64,000 bases of DNA from Nectonema munidae (lineage: Eukaryota; Nematomorpha; Nectonematoida; Nectonematidae): NCBI GenBank assembly GCA_030549495.1, contig JAUIRK010000288.1, positions 248,001-312,000 on the forward strand. Direction: 5' to 3'. Below are positions 23,600-35,426 of this stretch, piece by piece. Each line of letters starts with the position of its first letter. Position 1 is the stretch's first letter. Below the pieces are notes generated by a model. The model saw only the letters and a program-made list of their open reading frames with translations, searched no databases and was not told the origin of the DNA. The position numbers and the translations under genes are program-made.

Positions 23600-24998
23600 T
23601 TTGTAAGTATTTTATTTCGTGAGCCCCAAATGGGGATTGTTTATTATTTGTTTATATAGATAATTTTTTTCCTTTAAATTTTTACACTTATAATACTTTG
23701 AAAATTTTTTTAAGTCTAATAAAATACATATTTTTAACAGTGGTAATTTCAATAGTAAAAAGTTTTGAATCAACACATTAAATGTGAAGTTAACAAAAGC
23801 TATCAAATGATAAGTTTTGCTATCAGATATTATTAAATATATTTATATCATTTGATTTAGTTGATAAGCATCATGAACTCATAAATCATGGTTCTCCTTT
23901 CTTTCCAGATAATCGTTAAATCAAATAGGAATTTTATACGTCATATATTTTTGCTTCAAATTCCAAAAATACATATACAAATACAAATACTTTTGTTCTA
24001 CTCCGATAAAAAGTCTTAGACCAAATTTCTCGCCATTTCTTTTAACTCTTTCTAATGCCACTCGCTCTCTACCATTCGTCAACATCTTTTCCTCCTTTTT
24101 AACGCCAATTCGAAAATACTTGTCTAAAGTTAAAAACGCTGATAGCAAACATTTTTGTGTTTGTATTCAAAGATAACTTTAACCTCATTATAAAGACACA
24201 TGGATAATATACTTCGTGTTAGAAATTTGTTTTTACGAATGTATGGGGTTATGAACTACGATTCCCCAAAGTTGTAATCAATTTTGTCTATATCTCTTCT
24301 CTTGTCGTAATTCAATTAGCGAGTTAAGAAACACCCTACCTCTGTTCAAAACTATTTAAATCTCAAGCTTTTTTGCTTAATAGGTTACAAACTTTTTTAA
24401 GTTGAATGAGCGACGATATTATATTTTCTTTTCTCATGCTTTTCAGCATAATTTTAAGAATTTTAATTCGCAGTGATGTTTTTTTTATTGATTATTGATT
24501 TTAAGAAATCAGATTTTTATAATTCCCACTTCCTTTAAAATATGCACAACTTTTCAAACATTTTAAAATTATTGCATTTTCTATTATATAATGTGATCAG
24601 AAAATGACACTAAAAATTAAATCATTAAACTAAATTAACTTTAAAATTTTGTTTCTTCGTTTATCTTACATAAAAGTCGGTCGTTTTGAATGCAAATAAA
24701 AGATATTAAATTAAATACAGACATTTCACAAATTAACGCTTTCAAATAAATGTAAGTAAAAATACCTTTTAAAATTTAGCAAGAACAAGTTCATCACGTG
24801 AGATTAATACAAAGTATATTAAACTGATTTTCGCAAAAAGAAATATAAATTACTCATTATTTCATATGTTTGTTGTATAGCGTAAACTCTATTTTACAAT
24901 TATTATTATTTGATGCACAAATTTAAAAAATCACACTTTAAATAAGCATTATATCCTCAAAGCTTGAATCATAGTTTGCCGGCATAAAAAGATTAAAT
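23600..24998. other. no gene recognised
   Basis: This is AT-rich non-coding sequence. A 75-codon minus-strand frame at 23921-24148 has no recognisable motif. Confidence 0.4.
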
Positions 24999-25042
24999 AG
25001 GCCGCAAAGTGGCCTGTGGGCCACTGGTTGGACATCCTTGCA
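24999..25042 (-). repeat. orphan hAT-like terminus
   Basis: Read on the minus strand it is CAAGGATGTCCAACCAGTGG followed by CCCACAGGCC. This is the style of hAT ends of the 'CAGGGGTGTCCAAAC...GGCCC' type. No partner end was found. Confidence 0.4.
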
Positions 25043-25821
25043 GAATTATCCAAGGTAGCATGGGCGAATAATTGAAGTCTAGAGCAAACTAATAAACTGC
25101 TTTGTTCGCCGATTTAGCATACGGGGGAATTGGAGTGGAAATTTACATCTTCGGAATGTCCATATCGTTTCATCTAATTTTAGAGGTTTCATAATCCATC
25201 GAAAAGGATTTCTGACAAGTTTCAACAGCTTTACATGCTTCTCATTTGCATCATTCTCATGAATATATTATTCAAACTCTACTTAGAAGCTTGACACGTG
25301 TTTTTGATTCCCTTGCTACAATTCAATAATCAATGGTTTGCTTACCCATGTCCTGTTGTCGGTTGAGTCGATTCAAAGATTCGAACACGTTTGCGCAGTA
25401 GTAGGCAAGATTACATTTGCATGGCTCTCGGTTTCCCTTTAATAACTGCTCCGTCTCCTTCTCTTAAGCTGCTAGAAACATATGCATTTCATCAAAGACC
25501 TCAATGCTAAAATAAGATGCAAACTTTTTTCCACCTTATTTATGTGATTTTTACGGCATTTATTCGTCCTTCGTGCTAGTACTAAATCATTGTTTTTTCT
25601 AGGAAAATGATTCCATCTTTTATCTCAAATATGTGAATAACAATTAGTATTTAATAATGTATGCAATGTGGAGTATTCAGAAAGAGGTTATTTCAGAAAA
25701 AAATATAAAATGATGTATGGTGTTTAGGGAAATTTTTTTCTAGATCCAGTCATGTACCTCCTCTTTTATTTGTAAGTCTTTATTTATTTTTTAGAAAAAC
25801 TCATTTTTCTTTGCCGAATGA
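25043..25821. other. upstream region of the methyltransferase gene
   Basis: No coding motif is seen. The tract just before the start codon is T-rich and contains TTTTTTAG followed by AAAACTC, which could be a 3' splice site of an upstream non-coding exon. This is not demonstrable from the sequence alone. Confidence 0.3.
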
Positions 25822-26688
25822 ATGAGTAAAGATCATGCCAAAAATGAAACAGTAGAAACTGATGCATTTATCTTGATTCACTCCACTTCAGAGTTGAAAG
25901 AACTGGGTCTATTTTTCCACAAAGATGATCCCAGACCGGTGGACCCCTTTTTGTATGAAAAGTATGACAGTCTAGCACATGTGTACTGGGATAAATTTTA
26001 TAACCGAAATTCTGACAAATTCTTCAAAGATCGGCATTGGCTTTTCACCGAACTCTTTTCCGACTATTCACGACTGAGCAAGGAGGACAAGGATGAGATT
26101 AAAGTGTTTGAAGTTGGATGTGGTGTTGGCAATGCAATCCTACCCTTGCTATCCTCTCCCCATTTCCATCATATCCACGCACACGCCTGCGATTTTTCTC
26201 CCAAGGCTATTTCCTTGCTGATTGAAGGGGCCCTTCGCTTAAGAGTTTCTTCTCGGCTTGATGCCTTCGTTTGTGACGTAACTACGGATGATCTTGCTGA
26301 CAAGAATTTTCTTGTTGACGTCATCACACTAATCTTTGTTTTGTCTTCGGTCAATCCAGATAAGATGTGTAAACTACTGCAAAACCTGTCTTCCAAGTTA
26401 AATCCTTCCTCCAATGAAAGCTTTCTATTTTTCAGAGACTATGCCATATGTGATTACGCTATGAAACGATTTGCACCAGGTCACATGCTCGCCGAAAATT
26501 TCTTCGTTAGACAGGATGGCACGCGGGCTTTCTACTTTTCCATTGAGTACGTTACACGGTTGTTTGTGGAAGCTGGCTTCAGCGTGATTGAGTTGTACTA
26601 TGTCCAGAAGTTTACCGAAAATAAAAAAATGGCTACCCGTGTGCCCCGACTATTTATTCAAGGTAAATTTGCTAAGAAAATAAAGTGA
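25822..26688 (+). CDS. tRNA N3-methylcytidine methyltransferase, METTL6/METTL2/METTL8 family
   Basis: This 288-residue class I SAM-dependent methyltransferase belongs to the family that makes m3C at position 32 of the tRNA anticodon loop (Ser tRNAs for METTL6; Thr/Arg or mitochondrial tRNAs for METTL2/8). Visible are WDKFYNRNSDKFFKDRHW (56-73), the SAM-binding motif EVGCGVGN (97-104), CDFSP (123-127) and CDVT (151-154). Further on are LIFVLSSVNPDKM (170-182), FRDY (204-207) and NFFVRQDGTRAFYF (226-239). Length equals METTL6 (about 284 residues). The RNS and VPRLFIQGKF (274-283) elements favour METTL6, while FKDRHWLFTE is METTL2-like. The frame is a single uninterrupted exon, less AT-rich than its surroundings. 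It could be a native intronless gene or a retrocopy under constraint. Confidence 0.92.
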   Translation: MSKDHAKNETVETDAFILIHSTSELKELGLFFHKDDPRPVDPFLYEKYDSLAHVYWDKFYNRNSDKFFKDRHWLFTELFSDYSRLSKEDKDEIKVFEVGCGVGNAILPLLSSPHFHHIHAHACDFSPKAISLLIEGALRLRVSSRLDAFVCDVTTDDLADKNFLVDVITLIFVLSSVNPDKMCKLLQNLSSKLNPSSNESFLFFRDYAICDYAMKRFAPGHMLAENFFVRQDGTRAFYFSIEYVTRLFVEAGFSVIELYYVQKFTENKKMATRVPRLFIQGKFAKKIK

Positions 26689-27514
26689 ACGCTGAATTGC
26701 TTTTCAAATATTATTATATGCTTCATATATATCATTTTCAAAATTGTTCCTTAACAGCTCAATAATATAAGTCTTGGCTTCGGATTTATGGGCATTTTTG
26801 GGACCATCTTATCTAAATCAACCATTAAAGGACTCCCTGGCTCTATGGTTTAAGTCTTCAAATCTGCATTATTTTTATCGTCCACTTTAAAATCAAGGGT
26901 GCACGCACATCCCCAAATCTAAGTTAGCTGTTAAATCTAAATTAATTATTTTTTGCGAGCTCTTTTTGTAATACTCTTTCAAAAGCATCATTTGAATTTA
27001 TTCCCTTTTCGCATGACATCCCATGCCACTCTTTTTTTCAATTTCTGGAGTATCAAAGTTGTTCTTGTTTTATAATTAATTTTAGCTCACTTTCTAAATT
27101 CCATCAAAGTTTAGGGAGCAAAGTTTTGCCACCTAAAAACTGTACAACTGATCAATAAATAAATCTTTTATTTTGTGTTTAAGTCCTTCTTGAGCAAATT
27201 TTCTTTAATTTAATCCGAATGTTTGAAAGCTCTTCCAATTATTTGAAAACATGTTGTTCTGGAGGGAGTGTTATAGATTATTATTATTATTATAGTCTAG
27301 GCGTCGGCTAATTTTTGATGATAGGCAAACGTATCTGACATGCATTCTGCATGCCATCCTCACAATACCAATTTTAGAGTGCTTTTCAAGCTGGTTATAA
27401 CCGAAATTAATCATTTAATAATTCGAAATGAATGCAAATAAATGTAATTTTATTTATTTTTCACATTATTTGTGCTTTCCTCAAAAATAGATACATTTTA
27501 AAAGGAGTCTCAGT
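26689..27514. other. 3' flank of methyltransferase gene
   Basis: No gene is recognised. AATAAATAAA near 27154-27165 is a plausible distal polyadenylation signal. Near 27297 the text CTAGGCGTCGGCTAAT loosely resembles a hAT terminus. Confidence 0.35.
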
Positions 27515-28600
27515 CATGGGCGTCCGCAGAGGGCCCCCCCCCCCCTGGAAAATTAGCAAAAAAAAATTGAAATACATAGAATGTATAAAAGATAAAAAAG
27601 TAAATAAAATAAGCGAAATTTTTTATTAAAAAAACATGAAAAAGACTTATTATGGAAAAATAATTTTCTAATTCCACTGGCACCAAAATCACCTTTTTTT
27701 TGATATCTTCTATTTGTTCAATTATTTTAGCCCTATGAACGCTTAGCATACAAAGACCATAAAGTCGCTCATTGTTGATCTAAACAAAGTTTTGATTTTG
27801 CGCATAGTACTAAAGGATCTTTCAATACTACAAGTTGTTGCAGGCAGTGTTAATGCGATAAGAAAAGACTTTTGAACAGATTTGTTTTTGGTAACAAATC
27901 AATTAAAGATTGATGTTTGTCATCTTTGTAACAATCATACCATGATAGAGCTTCTTCAATGAGGTTGTCAGTTTGGTAAACTTTTTGTATTGATGATCTT
28001 TGAAATCTTTCTCTCTCTTTCATTTCGGTAGGTACCTTGAAAAAACAAATTATCTTAAAAATTATTGTCCCTAAAGTTTAATTTAATTCTCCTTATATCA
28101 ATAAACTCACTAAAAATAAGTAGGTAAATTATTTGACTACAAAGGGTAAGCAAAAGAAGCCTTTCAAAAGAAGAAACCCAGGAAAAGTTAATGTCAAAAA
28201 ACGCTTCTTAAAAACTTGTGTTTTATCAATGGAAAATTTAAACTTTATTAAAAAATCAAATTGTATTCTATAAATAAATTTTACCGATTTTTGTCCAATT
28301 GATGTTCGTACAATAACTTTTTAAGTGACAGATCTTTTAAGTTTCTTTGTTTCCTTTCTATCAACTTAATATTTGCTTCAATGTGATTTTTAGTTTCTAT
28401 GTGCTTTGAAAAATCTTTATCCAACCCATGATGCCATGCCTTTCACAAGAAAATTAACGTCATTTTTAGTTGAGTTGGAGGCAAAGTGTCGGCAACAGAA
28501 ACAATAAACGGGCTTTTTCTCTATAGGAAACTCTAACCAAGGTCTGCCTGTGAAAAAATTTTCCTTAAAATCCCTTATATTATTTTCAATTTAAAGTTAA
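27515..28600 (-). mobile_element. internally deleted hAT element
   Basis: On the minus strand a TTF-type zinc-finger piece (about 28560-28290; CFCCRHFASN, HHGLDKDFSKHIETKNH) is followed after a short gap directly by the hAT C-terminal end (about 27990-27660; ALSWYDCYKDDKH, then SFSTMRKIKTLFRSTM and LYGLCMLSVHRAKIIEQI in shifted frames). The RNase H-like catalytic core that should lie between them is absent. The left end CATGGGCGTCCGCAGAGGG with a C run (27518-27545) resembles a hAT terminus; the right end was not found. It is a deletion derivative that cannot encode an active enzyme. Confidence 0.65.
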
Positions 28601-28859
28601 AAGGTTCTCTCAAAAAAGTGTTAAGATGTGTAGTATATATGCCTTGAAACAACAGTTTTAACATCTCATAAATGATACTTAATGTAGCTATGAACTTTGA
28701 ATTGTTTTAAATGTCAATATGCATAGGAAGTTTATTTAGGCTTCGCATGAGGCCCTTATGGTGTTTTACTCCAGCTGAAGTTTCAAAATATGATTTACCC
28801 AAAAATTAGGCAGTAATAATTTTAAAATTAACGCATTTATATCATTTTATACTTTTAAC

Positions 28860-29060
28860 GGTTCCTGTTCAAAAAAGCCAAAAACCAAAACGGTCAATAC
28901 TAAAACAGCCAAAAACCAAAACAGCTAAAATAAAAATGTCCAAAACCTAAAACAATCAAAATGGTCGAAATCTATTCTCAAACCGGTTTTTGGCGGTTTT
29001 GGTTTTTAGCCGTTTTGATTTTGGTTTTGGCCGTTTTGATTTTGGTTTTGACCAGGCACC
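28860..29060. mobile_element. palindromic MITE, 201 bp
   Basis: Inverted ends GGTTCCTGTTCAAAA and TTTTGACCAGGCACC match at 13 of 15 positions. The arms are filled with degenerate copies of AAAACCAAAAC/GGCCGTTTTG-like words, so the whole element can fold back. Flanks CTTTTAAC at 28852-28859 and 29061-29068 are identical 8-bp direct repeats, a hAT-like target duplication. The right copy overlaps the TTAA of the large element that follows. Confidence 0.75.
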
Positions 29061-29149
29061 CTTTTAACCCTATTAGTGCTGGGCAAAATTTGTCCGCTCA
29101 AGTGCTGGGGGCGTAAAGTGCCCCCCCCCCCTATTTTTCTCAGATATTA

Positions 29150-29900
29150 ATAAGTTTTTATAAATATTTTTAATGTTACATATATATTTCAACTATGCTG
29201 AATTCAGTGGTGATGTCCATTTTTTATCAAACCTGTCAAAAAATTGATTTATATTTGACAGCTCATTTCAAAAAGGAACTTTTTATTTAAATAATTATGT
29301 AAAGTTTTTTACACATGTATGCCCATTTTCAAATATGCTGAATTCAGTGGTGATATTCATTTTTTATGAAAATCAATCAAACCTGTCAAAAAATTGATCT
29401 AAATGTGACAGCTCATCTTAAAAAGAAACTTTTTATCTAAGTAATAATATAAAGTTTTTTACACATATATACCCATTTTTAAGTATGCGTAATTCAGTGG
29501 TGATATTCATTTTTTTATGAAAATTAAACAAAACTGTCAAAAAATTGATTTATCTCAAAAAGAGGATCAGTCACGGTTTTTTGAATTAGAAAATTACGTT
29601 TAATAGAAAGTATAGGGAGATGATGAAGTTTACCGTGTATGGCATTTTACACACATATGCCCATTTTCAAGTAGGCTGTGTTTACTGGTTATATTCCTTT
29701 TTTTTAATAAAAAATTAGTCAAACCTGACAAAATAATTTAAATATGACAGCCCATGTCAAAATTAAAATTTTTATTCTTATAAAAAGTTTTCTATACATT
29801 TCAAGTATGCAGAATTTAATGGTGATGTTCATTTTTTATGAAATCAATAAAACCTTTCAAAAAAATCGATAATTCACTCAAAATATTTCATTCTACAGTA
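29150..29900 (+). repeat. array A of copy 1, five degenerate 140-150-bp units
   Basis: The landmark GCTGAATTCAGTGGTGAT or a variant recurs near 29198, 29338, 29488, 29676 and 29809. Each unit also holds AAACCTGTCAAAAAATTGAT and TTTTTTACACAT. The fourth unit carries an insertion. Units are diverged, in contrast to array B. Confidence 0.85.
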
Positions 29901-30984
29901 ACTTATGTAATTCGATAGGACCTCCATCTTTTTGGCTGCAAATTCGTTATCGACTTGTAGTCTCTACGTCATATTATAATTTACAGTATGTAATTTTGTT
30001 ATTCATTCCATGATGATCCTTTCTTGGTAGCTCTTTTTTCATTAGAAATTTATATTCTTCAATGTGTGTTCGAAAATTTTTTTATAATGATAAAATTACT
30101 TTTTTCCTCTCTCAAAGCATTCTGATTAAAGAATCTTCTTGACTATCTTAGACTTTTTTTTATCAGTATCGTGTATTTTATTATCAAGTCTGAATATTTT
30201 TCAACCAATCTTATTTCAAAGGATTTTTTCTGATGAATCATTCGTGATGTTGATTGTTCAATTACAAAAAGTTGTCCACGTTCTTCATCTAAAAAATTAT
30301 TTCTTTGACGCAAAAGGAAAAAGATGGACAAATTCAATTTAAATTAAAAATATCTTGATAGTGACAAAATTCTCAAATATTGGCATCTGTGCCATTTTTG
30401 ATAAATCTGACCTATTCTAAATTTTCAGATTTCCTACCCATCTTAGCTAAATGTTAATTGTAATCCTATTCCTATATGATAAGCTATAGATTTAAATATT
30501 TTTAATTTGTAAAAGAGGAACTTCTTTTTCATAGTCAAAATCTTTTTGAAGCATCTATTATATAATTAAACCATTTCCTAGTTCATTAGAACATGGTAGA
30601 TCTTCCATTTAGTCAAGATACATATTTTTTTAATTATTTGTTTTGAACCTTTTTTTGAACTTTTTTTAAAATTTGTTTTATTTGTTTCTCTTTTAAATTA
30701 GTTTTCAACTTGGTTCCTTCTCTCATACAAATTTTCAAAAAATTTTATAATACGTTTTGTTTGTTTTTTAATAAATATTTCATACTCAAGATGATTGTAG
30801 AAAGTATTATAAGCCAAAATATACAAAAAAAAAAGTATATTTTCACTATATATCTAATATGCAGCCATTTTTTGAAATTTTTTACAGAACTGATTTTCAG
30901 ACATACATTACTAATTCAATTGCCACTTCGAGATATTTTTTAACCGTATTATCCAAATCCAGTACAGAAATAAAATAAGCATAG

Positions 30985-33130
30985 TGGATTTGGTATAAAA
31001 CAGATATTTTATTTTTTTGAAAATATTTTTGAAGACAGTATCTAGAAGTAAACCACAAATCTGATAGAAGCTTTCAGATATTTTAAAACCTTAAATGCCA
31101 AAACTAAGTCCAAAAATGAAACCAGCATCTTCCATTTGGCATAAAAACAGATATTTTATTTAAATTTCAAAAATATTTCTGTAGACATTAGACGTAAATC
31201 GAACATTTAATTGATACTTTCAGACATTTAAAAACTCTAAATGCAAAAAATGATTTCAGAAATAAAAATTATCATGGTCGAATTGGTATAAAAACATATA
31301 TTTCATGTAAAATTAGAGAGAATATTTTGGGATATAGTTTTACGACATAAACCGCAAATTTGATTGACACTAGCAGTAAAACCTCTAAATGCAAAAAATG
31401 TGTTCAGAAATGAAATCATCATGATCTATTTGCTATAAAAACATATATTTCACGTAAAATTTGAATCAATATATTTGAAAACATTTTTTGAACTAAACGC
31501 AAATTTGATTGATACTTATAGGTATTTTCAAATTCAAACTGCAAAAATTGAGTCTATAAATGAAACTAGCATGGTTGATTTGGTATAAAAACATATATTT
31601 CATTGTAAAATTTGAATGAATGTATTTGGAGACAATTTTTAGAAGTAAACCGCAAATTTAATTAATACTTATAGGTATTTTCACATCCTAAACGTAAAAA
31701 ATGAGTCCAGAAATGAAACCAGCATGGCCGATTTAGTATAACACATATATTTCACTGTAAAATTTGAATGAATGTTTTTGGAGATAATTTTTAGAAGTAA
31801 ACCGCAAATTTGATGAACACTTATAGGTATTTTCAGATCCTAAACGTAAAAAATGAGTCCTGAAATGAAACTAGCACGATCGATTTAGTATAACACATAT
31901 ATTTCACTGTAAAATTTAAGTGAATGTTTTTGGAGATAATTTTTAGAAGTAAATCGCAAATTTAATTAATACTTATAGGTATTTTCACATCCTAAACGTA
32001 AAAAATGAGTCCAGAAATGAAACCAGCATGGCCGATTTAGTATAACACATATATTTCACTGTAAAATTTGAATGAATGTTTTTGGAGATAATTTTTAGAA
32101 GTAAACCGCAAATTTGATGAACACTTATAGGTATTTTCAGATCCTAAACGTAAAAAATGAGTCCTGAAATGAAACTAGCACGATCGATTTAGTATAACAC
32201 ATATATTTCACTGTAAAATTTAAGTGAATGTTTTTGGAGATAATTTTTAGAAGTAAACCGCAAATTTAATTAATACTTTTAGGTATTTTTACATCCTAAA
32301 CGTAAAAAATGAGTCCAGAAATGAAACCAGCATGGCCGATTTAGTATAACACATATATTTCACTGTAAATTTTGAATGAATGTTTTTGGAGATAATTTTT
32401 AGAAGTAAACCGCAAATTTGATGAACACTTATAGGTATTTTCAGATCCTAAACGTAAAAAATGAGTCCTGAAATGAAACTAGCACGATCGATTTAGTATA
32501 ACACATATATTTCACTGTAAAATTTAAGTGAATGTTTTTGGAGATAATTTTTAGAAGTAAATCGCAAATTTAATTAATACTTATAGGTATTTTCACATCC
32601 TAAACGTAAAAAATGAGTCCAGAAATGAAACCAGCATGGCCGATTTAGTATAACACATATATTTCACTGTAAAATTTGAATGAATGTTTTTGGAGATAAT
32701 TTTTAGAAGTAAACCGCAAATTTGATGAACACTTATAGGTATTTTCAGATCCTAAACGTAAAAAATGAGTCCTGAAATGAAACTAGCACGGCCGATTTAG
32801 TATAACACATATATTTTATGTAAAATGTGAAGGAATGTTTATGGAGACAATTTTCAGAAGTAAACCGCAAATTTGACTAACACTTATAGCTATTTTCAAA
32901 TTCTAAATGTAAAAAATGAGTCCAGAAATGAAAACAACATGATCGATTTGGTATAAAACATATATTTTATGTAAAATGTGAAGGAATCTGTTTTTGGAGA
33001 CAATTTTCAGAAGTAAACCGCAAATTTGATTAACACTTATAGGTTTTTTCATATCTTAATGTAAAAAATGAAAACAGCATGACCGATTTAGTATAAAAAC
33101 ATATATTTTATGTAAAATTTAAAGGTATAT
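30985..33130 (+). repeat. array B of copy 1, about 14 units of 152 bp with a 304-bp dimer
   Basis: The landmark AGAAGTAAACCGCAAATTT or a variant recurs about every 150 bp from 31044 to 33009 (for example 31641, 31793, 31945, 32097, 32249, 32401, 32553, 32705). From about 31640 to 32800 two unit types alternate: one with TTGATGAACACTTATAGG and one with TTAATTAATACTTATAGG, giving a higher-order period of 304 bp with near identity. Outer units are diverged. This is the pattern of recent expansion by unequal exchange. Confidence 0.9.
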
Positions 33131-33557
33131 TTTATTAGATATATTTTTGATCAATCAAAATTTTGATTGACATTTTCTAAAAAGTAGCCATGATTATTGA
33201 AAAAAATAAATATATAAAGTGTTATGCGTTCCAAACTGTATATAATTATAAATTTTCAGGGTATTATATAATATAGATCCTAAGTTATAAGGTTAAGTAC
33301 AGATAATGTCAAAATTTTGCTGAAAAATTTTAATTTTTGATTGACAGTTTTGGACATGAAAGGGTCATTCAACTACCATGAAAATGGTTTCAAAAGATGC
33401 AGATAGCGATTTTAGGAAAAGTCACAAATTTGAAGGGATATGATTCACCCAATTTTCTACAATTAATTTTTTAGTGAAGGGGGGCGTTTTACGCTACCCC
33501 CCCCCCCTCCCCAGCACTAATAGGGTTAACAGGGTAACTTTTCTAAAAGTCTTTTAA

Positions 33558-33687
33558 CCCATTTAAGACCAAGCAAAGCAGACGATATCTAAAAAAACGC
33601 AGACGATTTATATTCAAAGTCATTGAAAAAAGCAGACGAAGATGAAATTACTTATGTTCCAAAATAGGAACATTGGTCGTAAATGGG
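33558..33687. mobile_element. TTAA MITE (piggyBac-type), 130 bp
   Basis: Ends CCCATTTAAGACCAAGCAAA and the inverse of CCCATTTACGACCAATGTTC are each flanked by TTAA. It belongs to the same family as the copies at 49548, 52720, 57672 and 58734, but its middle contains three versions of GCAGACGA. It lies immediately beyond the 3' end of the piggyBac remnant at 33804-34655. Confidence 0.85.
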
Positions 33688-33803
33688 TTAAGTCAGAAGT
33701 TAAGGTACAAAAAAACAATAAAACAGCTTTATTCAAATTAATAAGCAAAAAAACATTCAATAAACTTATAAAAATAATTTTTTTGATAAATTAACATAGA
33801 GGT

Positions 33804-34655
33804 TCACATACAAATCCGGCAAATTGTAAAAGAATGAAGCTTACAAACACCTTTGTTGCACTTTTGACATTGTCTTGTAGTTCTATCGTTTTTAGAAAGG
33901 GGGTAAGAACTGCAAACAACTCTTTTTTTACTTTTTTTACTTTTTTTTTACTTTTTGGATTACAAGATTATTCTTTCTGAAGTCCATTTTCTTGATGGTT
34001 TGTATGACCGATTCAGGCTTGGTATTGTCTCCAATTAGTTGTAGGCTTGTAAAGTGCTGTGAAAATAAGACGTAGACAACTTTGAAGTTTTTGGTACCAT
34101 GACTTTGACGAACTGAGCTGCAAGAGAAGCATACTTGGAATGAACTATTTTACTCTCACACTCCTGTAATTTTAGTGTCTTTAAATATTGAGGTCTTATT
34201 ATTCCTGGAACAAATCTTCTGTTAGATTTTACTGTTCTGCATATAGTAAGTTTATTTTTGGAGATCCTTTCAGCAATATCATTGTCAGTGAAAATTCTGT
34301 TTATAAAATCTCTACATACACTTGGCATTCATGCCTTTTTCGTCAGCCTTTTCACAATTGAATTACTAGAAAAATAATCTTCTTTTGTACCATGAATTCA
34401 TCCTATATATCATATATTCCTGGTTTATTACTTTGATATGTTTTTGAGTTATTCAAATGGTAAACTTTGATATCATAATGACTGGGCTTTTTATGATCAT
34501 AGGCTTTACTGGACATCCACCTCTAAATTTGACTTCGTCAATTGTCATTTAACTTATGTCATGTTCTGAAAAATGATCATGTAAAATCTAATAGGTGAAA
34601 TTTTATCAATATAATTTCTTTGATATTTATCATCAAATCTAAGGAAGGTTAATTA
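33804..34655 (-). mobile_element. broken piggyBac transposase
   Basis: Read on the minus strand: a LRFDDKYQRNY block (about 34640-34600), a core strand with DEVKFRGGCP and KKPSHYDIKVYHLN (about 34545-34440), the block SKNKLTICRTVKSNRRFVPG and KLQECESKIVHSK with KLST (34240-34070), then a basic tract and the C-terminal finger RTTRQCQKCNKGVCKLHSF with TICRIC and a TGA at 33804-33806. These match the order of piggyBac proteins. Frames change between blocks, and the section between the DEVKF block and the CRTVK block is shortened. The matching ends of the adjacent MITE suggest this is a relative of its source element. Confidence 0.7.
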
Positions 34656-34659
34656 AGAT

Positions 34660-35426
34660 ATATGTACAATGTACAATGTACATATGCCAATAGCAGCTTT
34701 TAGAAAAAACAATTTTTTTGATCATTAGATTGCCAAAGAAAAGTATAGGCATCTAAGATATGACAACAAAACCGCTATTTACCTTTTATTATTAGTTACT
34801 TCTCACAAACTTTTGTCAAGCTGATTTAAAATGAAAAACTTTATTTACTATTATTCTATTCAAAATAGCGTTCAGTAAAAATTTTATGGAAAAAATAAAA
34901 AAGTGTGTTTTTTGTGTGCGAGTGTGTTTGTGTGCGTGAGTGTGATGATTATTATAAAACTAAAAAGATCATTTTAAAAATATGTATAATTTTCATCCAT
35001 TTTTTTCTTAGCCTATGTAAGTAGAGAGATAACTAAACACAATCCAACGTTGGTTCATATGCTTGCAGAAATACTATTACATGGATTGATAATAGGATAA
35101 GAGGAATAGATAGGAGGAGTATTAAAAAAATAGAGGTATATGGTGGGAAGGTTTGCGTGTAGTTATGTAAGTGTTAACAAGCTTGCTGTGGGTGGGATAG
35201 AGTGTTTATGGATGGAGAAAAAGTGTTCGACTTTATTGATGAAGAGGGAAATGTAATGAATTTTGTTTGGATATTGTAAAATTTTTGTAGAAATTAGAGA
35301 AGTTGATTGAAATATAGTTTATATTTTTTGATAAACTAAAACCATCTAATTATATTGCGAGGAAGAATGATATTTTTTGGTTAAGTACGAAATGGGATAG
35401 TGAAGTGGATATCGGAAGAGCAGGCT
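34660..35426. other. no gene recognised
   Basis: GT-rich low-complexity sequence (34905-34945) is followed by a purine-rich, G-biased stretch (35095-35400). No motif or transposon end was identified. Confidence 0.35.

Larger units (their letters stand above)
29068..33525. mobile_element. TTAA-flanked satellite-bearing element, copy 1 (4.46 kb)
   Basis: The ends are exact inverse copies of CCCTATTAGTGCTGGG, each abutting TTAA (29064-29067, 33526-33529). TTAA targets and CCC-type ends are piggyBac hallmarks. Further in are GGGCGTAAAGTGCCCCCC (left) and the GGCGTTTTACGC text with C run (right). The interior has array A (about 29150-29900), a unique core (about 29900-30980), array B (30985-33130) and a short unique right segment. 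No reading frame resembles a transposase or any known protein. Interpretation: a large non-autonomous DNA transposon of piggyBac type that carries tandem arrays. It is present a second time at 35431-43631. Confidence 0.8.

Noticed and set aside
26169-26414. 81-codon minus-strand reading frame
   Set aside because: It lies entirely antisense to the conserved methyltransferase.
30139-30943. Possible transposase in the core of the TTAA element
   Set aside because: The frames are short, hydrophobic and AT-driven, are not conserved as frames in copy 2, and show no DDE or finger motif.
31640-33130. CRISPR-like array
   Set aside because: The 152-bp units are contiguous tandem repeats with no short repeat/spacer alternation, and the genome is eukaryotic.
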